From Halomonas sp. CUBES01 (GTDB taxonomy: Bacteria > Pseudomonadota > Gammaproteobacteria > Pseudomonadales > Halomonadaceae): a stretch of DNA of 64,000 nt. Location: positions 1-64,000 of the forward strand of contig NZ_JAJLLW010000004.1 in NCBI RefSeq assembly GCF_020991005.1, written 5' to 3'. The position numbers and the translations under genes were made by a program. This document shows, in pieces, positions 64,000 to 64,000 of the stretch. Position 1 is the first letter of the stretch; every line of letters begins with the position of its first letter. The notes beneath the pieces were generated by a model that saw only the letters and a program-made list of their open reading frames with translations, had not been told where the DNA came from and did no database searches.

Positions 64000-64000
64000 T

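Noticed and set aside
1..64000. CRISPR arrays, tRNA or rRNA genes, prophage
   Set aside because: No regularly spaced repeats, cloverleaf with CCA-type acceptor, rRNA segments, integrase or phage structural genes were recognised by reading both strands.

Overview
The window reads as chromosomal DNA of a moderately halophilic gammaproteobacterium, most likely a Halomonas-type organism (Halomonadaceae). This is inferred from the GC-rich, densely coding background, acidic soluble proteins, a Pseudomonas-style aru/ast operon with two adjacent arginine succinyltransferase subunits, FabV as enoyl reductase, and a CsrB/Rsm-type sRNA. No rRNA, tRNA or CRISPR array was seen.

Layout. 1-6350: arginine succinyltransferase (AST) operon aruC-aruF-aruG-astD-astB on the minus strand, with stop/start overlaps at most junctions. 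6580-23890: housekeeping and metabolic genes: SDR, GlxA-type AraC regulator, FabV, glutathione peroxidase, LysE exporter, YebC/YeeN protein, quinone oxidoreductase, ABC exporter, RIO kinase, DbpA, YbaK, CDF transporter, PhoH, BrkB, esterase and a cold shock protein. 24078-30657: a GMC oxidoreductase/MmsA pair with a divergent LysR gene, a periplasmic MsrA, and a succinate-semialdehyde-type dehydrogenase behind operator-like palindromes. 30737-37519: PgpA/YebE, SbcCD and an SLC13 carboxylate transporter. 37768-47129: a CDP-alcohol phosphatidyltransferase followed by a giant cyclic beta-1,2-glucan synthase. 47232-47408 (minus): an sRNA with six GGA-loop hairpins and a terminator, typical of CsrB/RsmZ regulators.

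48156-53209 is accessory. A cupin-XRE/azlC/azlD operon is followed by a RES-Xre toxin-antitoxin pair, then a stretch of gene debris (racemase fragment, IS66 transposase C-terminus, second copy of the azlC 3' end, LysR tail). Next come an XRE regulator and a divergent 1157-residue LplT-Aas fusion for lysophospholipid uptake and reacylation.

The most striking region is 56999-64000 on the minus strand, visibly more AT-rich than the rest. It encodes a HlyC-type acyltransferase with its catalytic residues conserved, a 100-residue Gly-rich lysine-free peptide, a hidden 52-residue two-helix membrane protein, a membrane-anchored M16 metalloprotease, a partner M16-like lipoprotein lacking the zinc motif, a peptidase-less ABC exporter and a HlyD adaptor. 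From the small membrane protein to HlyD every junction is an overlapping stop/start. The peptide gene is separated from the rest by a hairpin-plus-U-tract terminator and preceded by a structured leader. I read this as a probable secreted peptide (microcin-like) system with acylation, proteolytic maturation, type I export and possibly immunity. It is cut by the right edge of the window.
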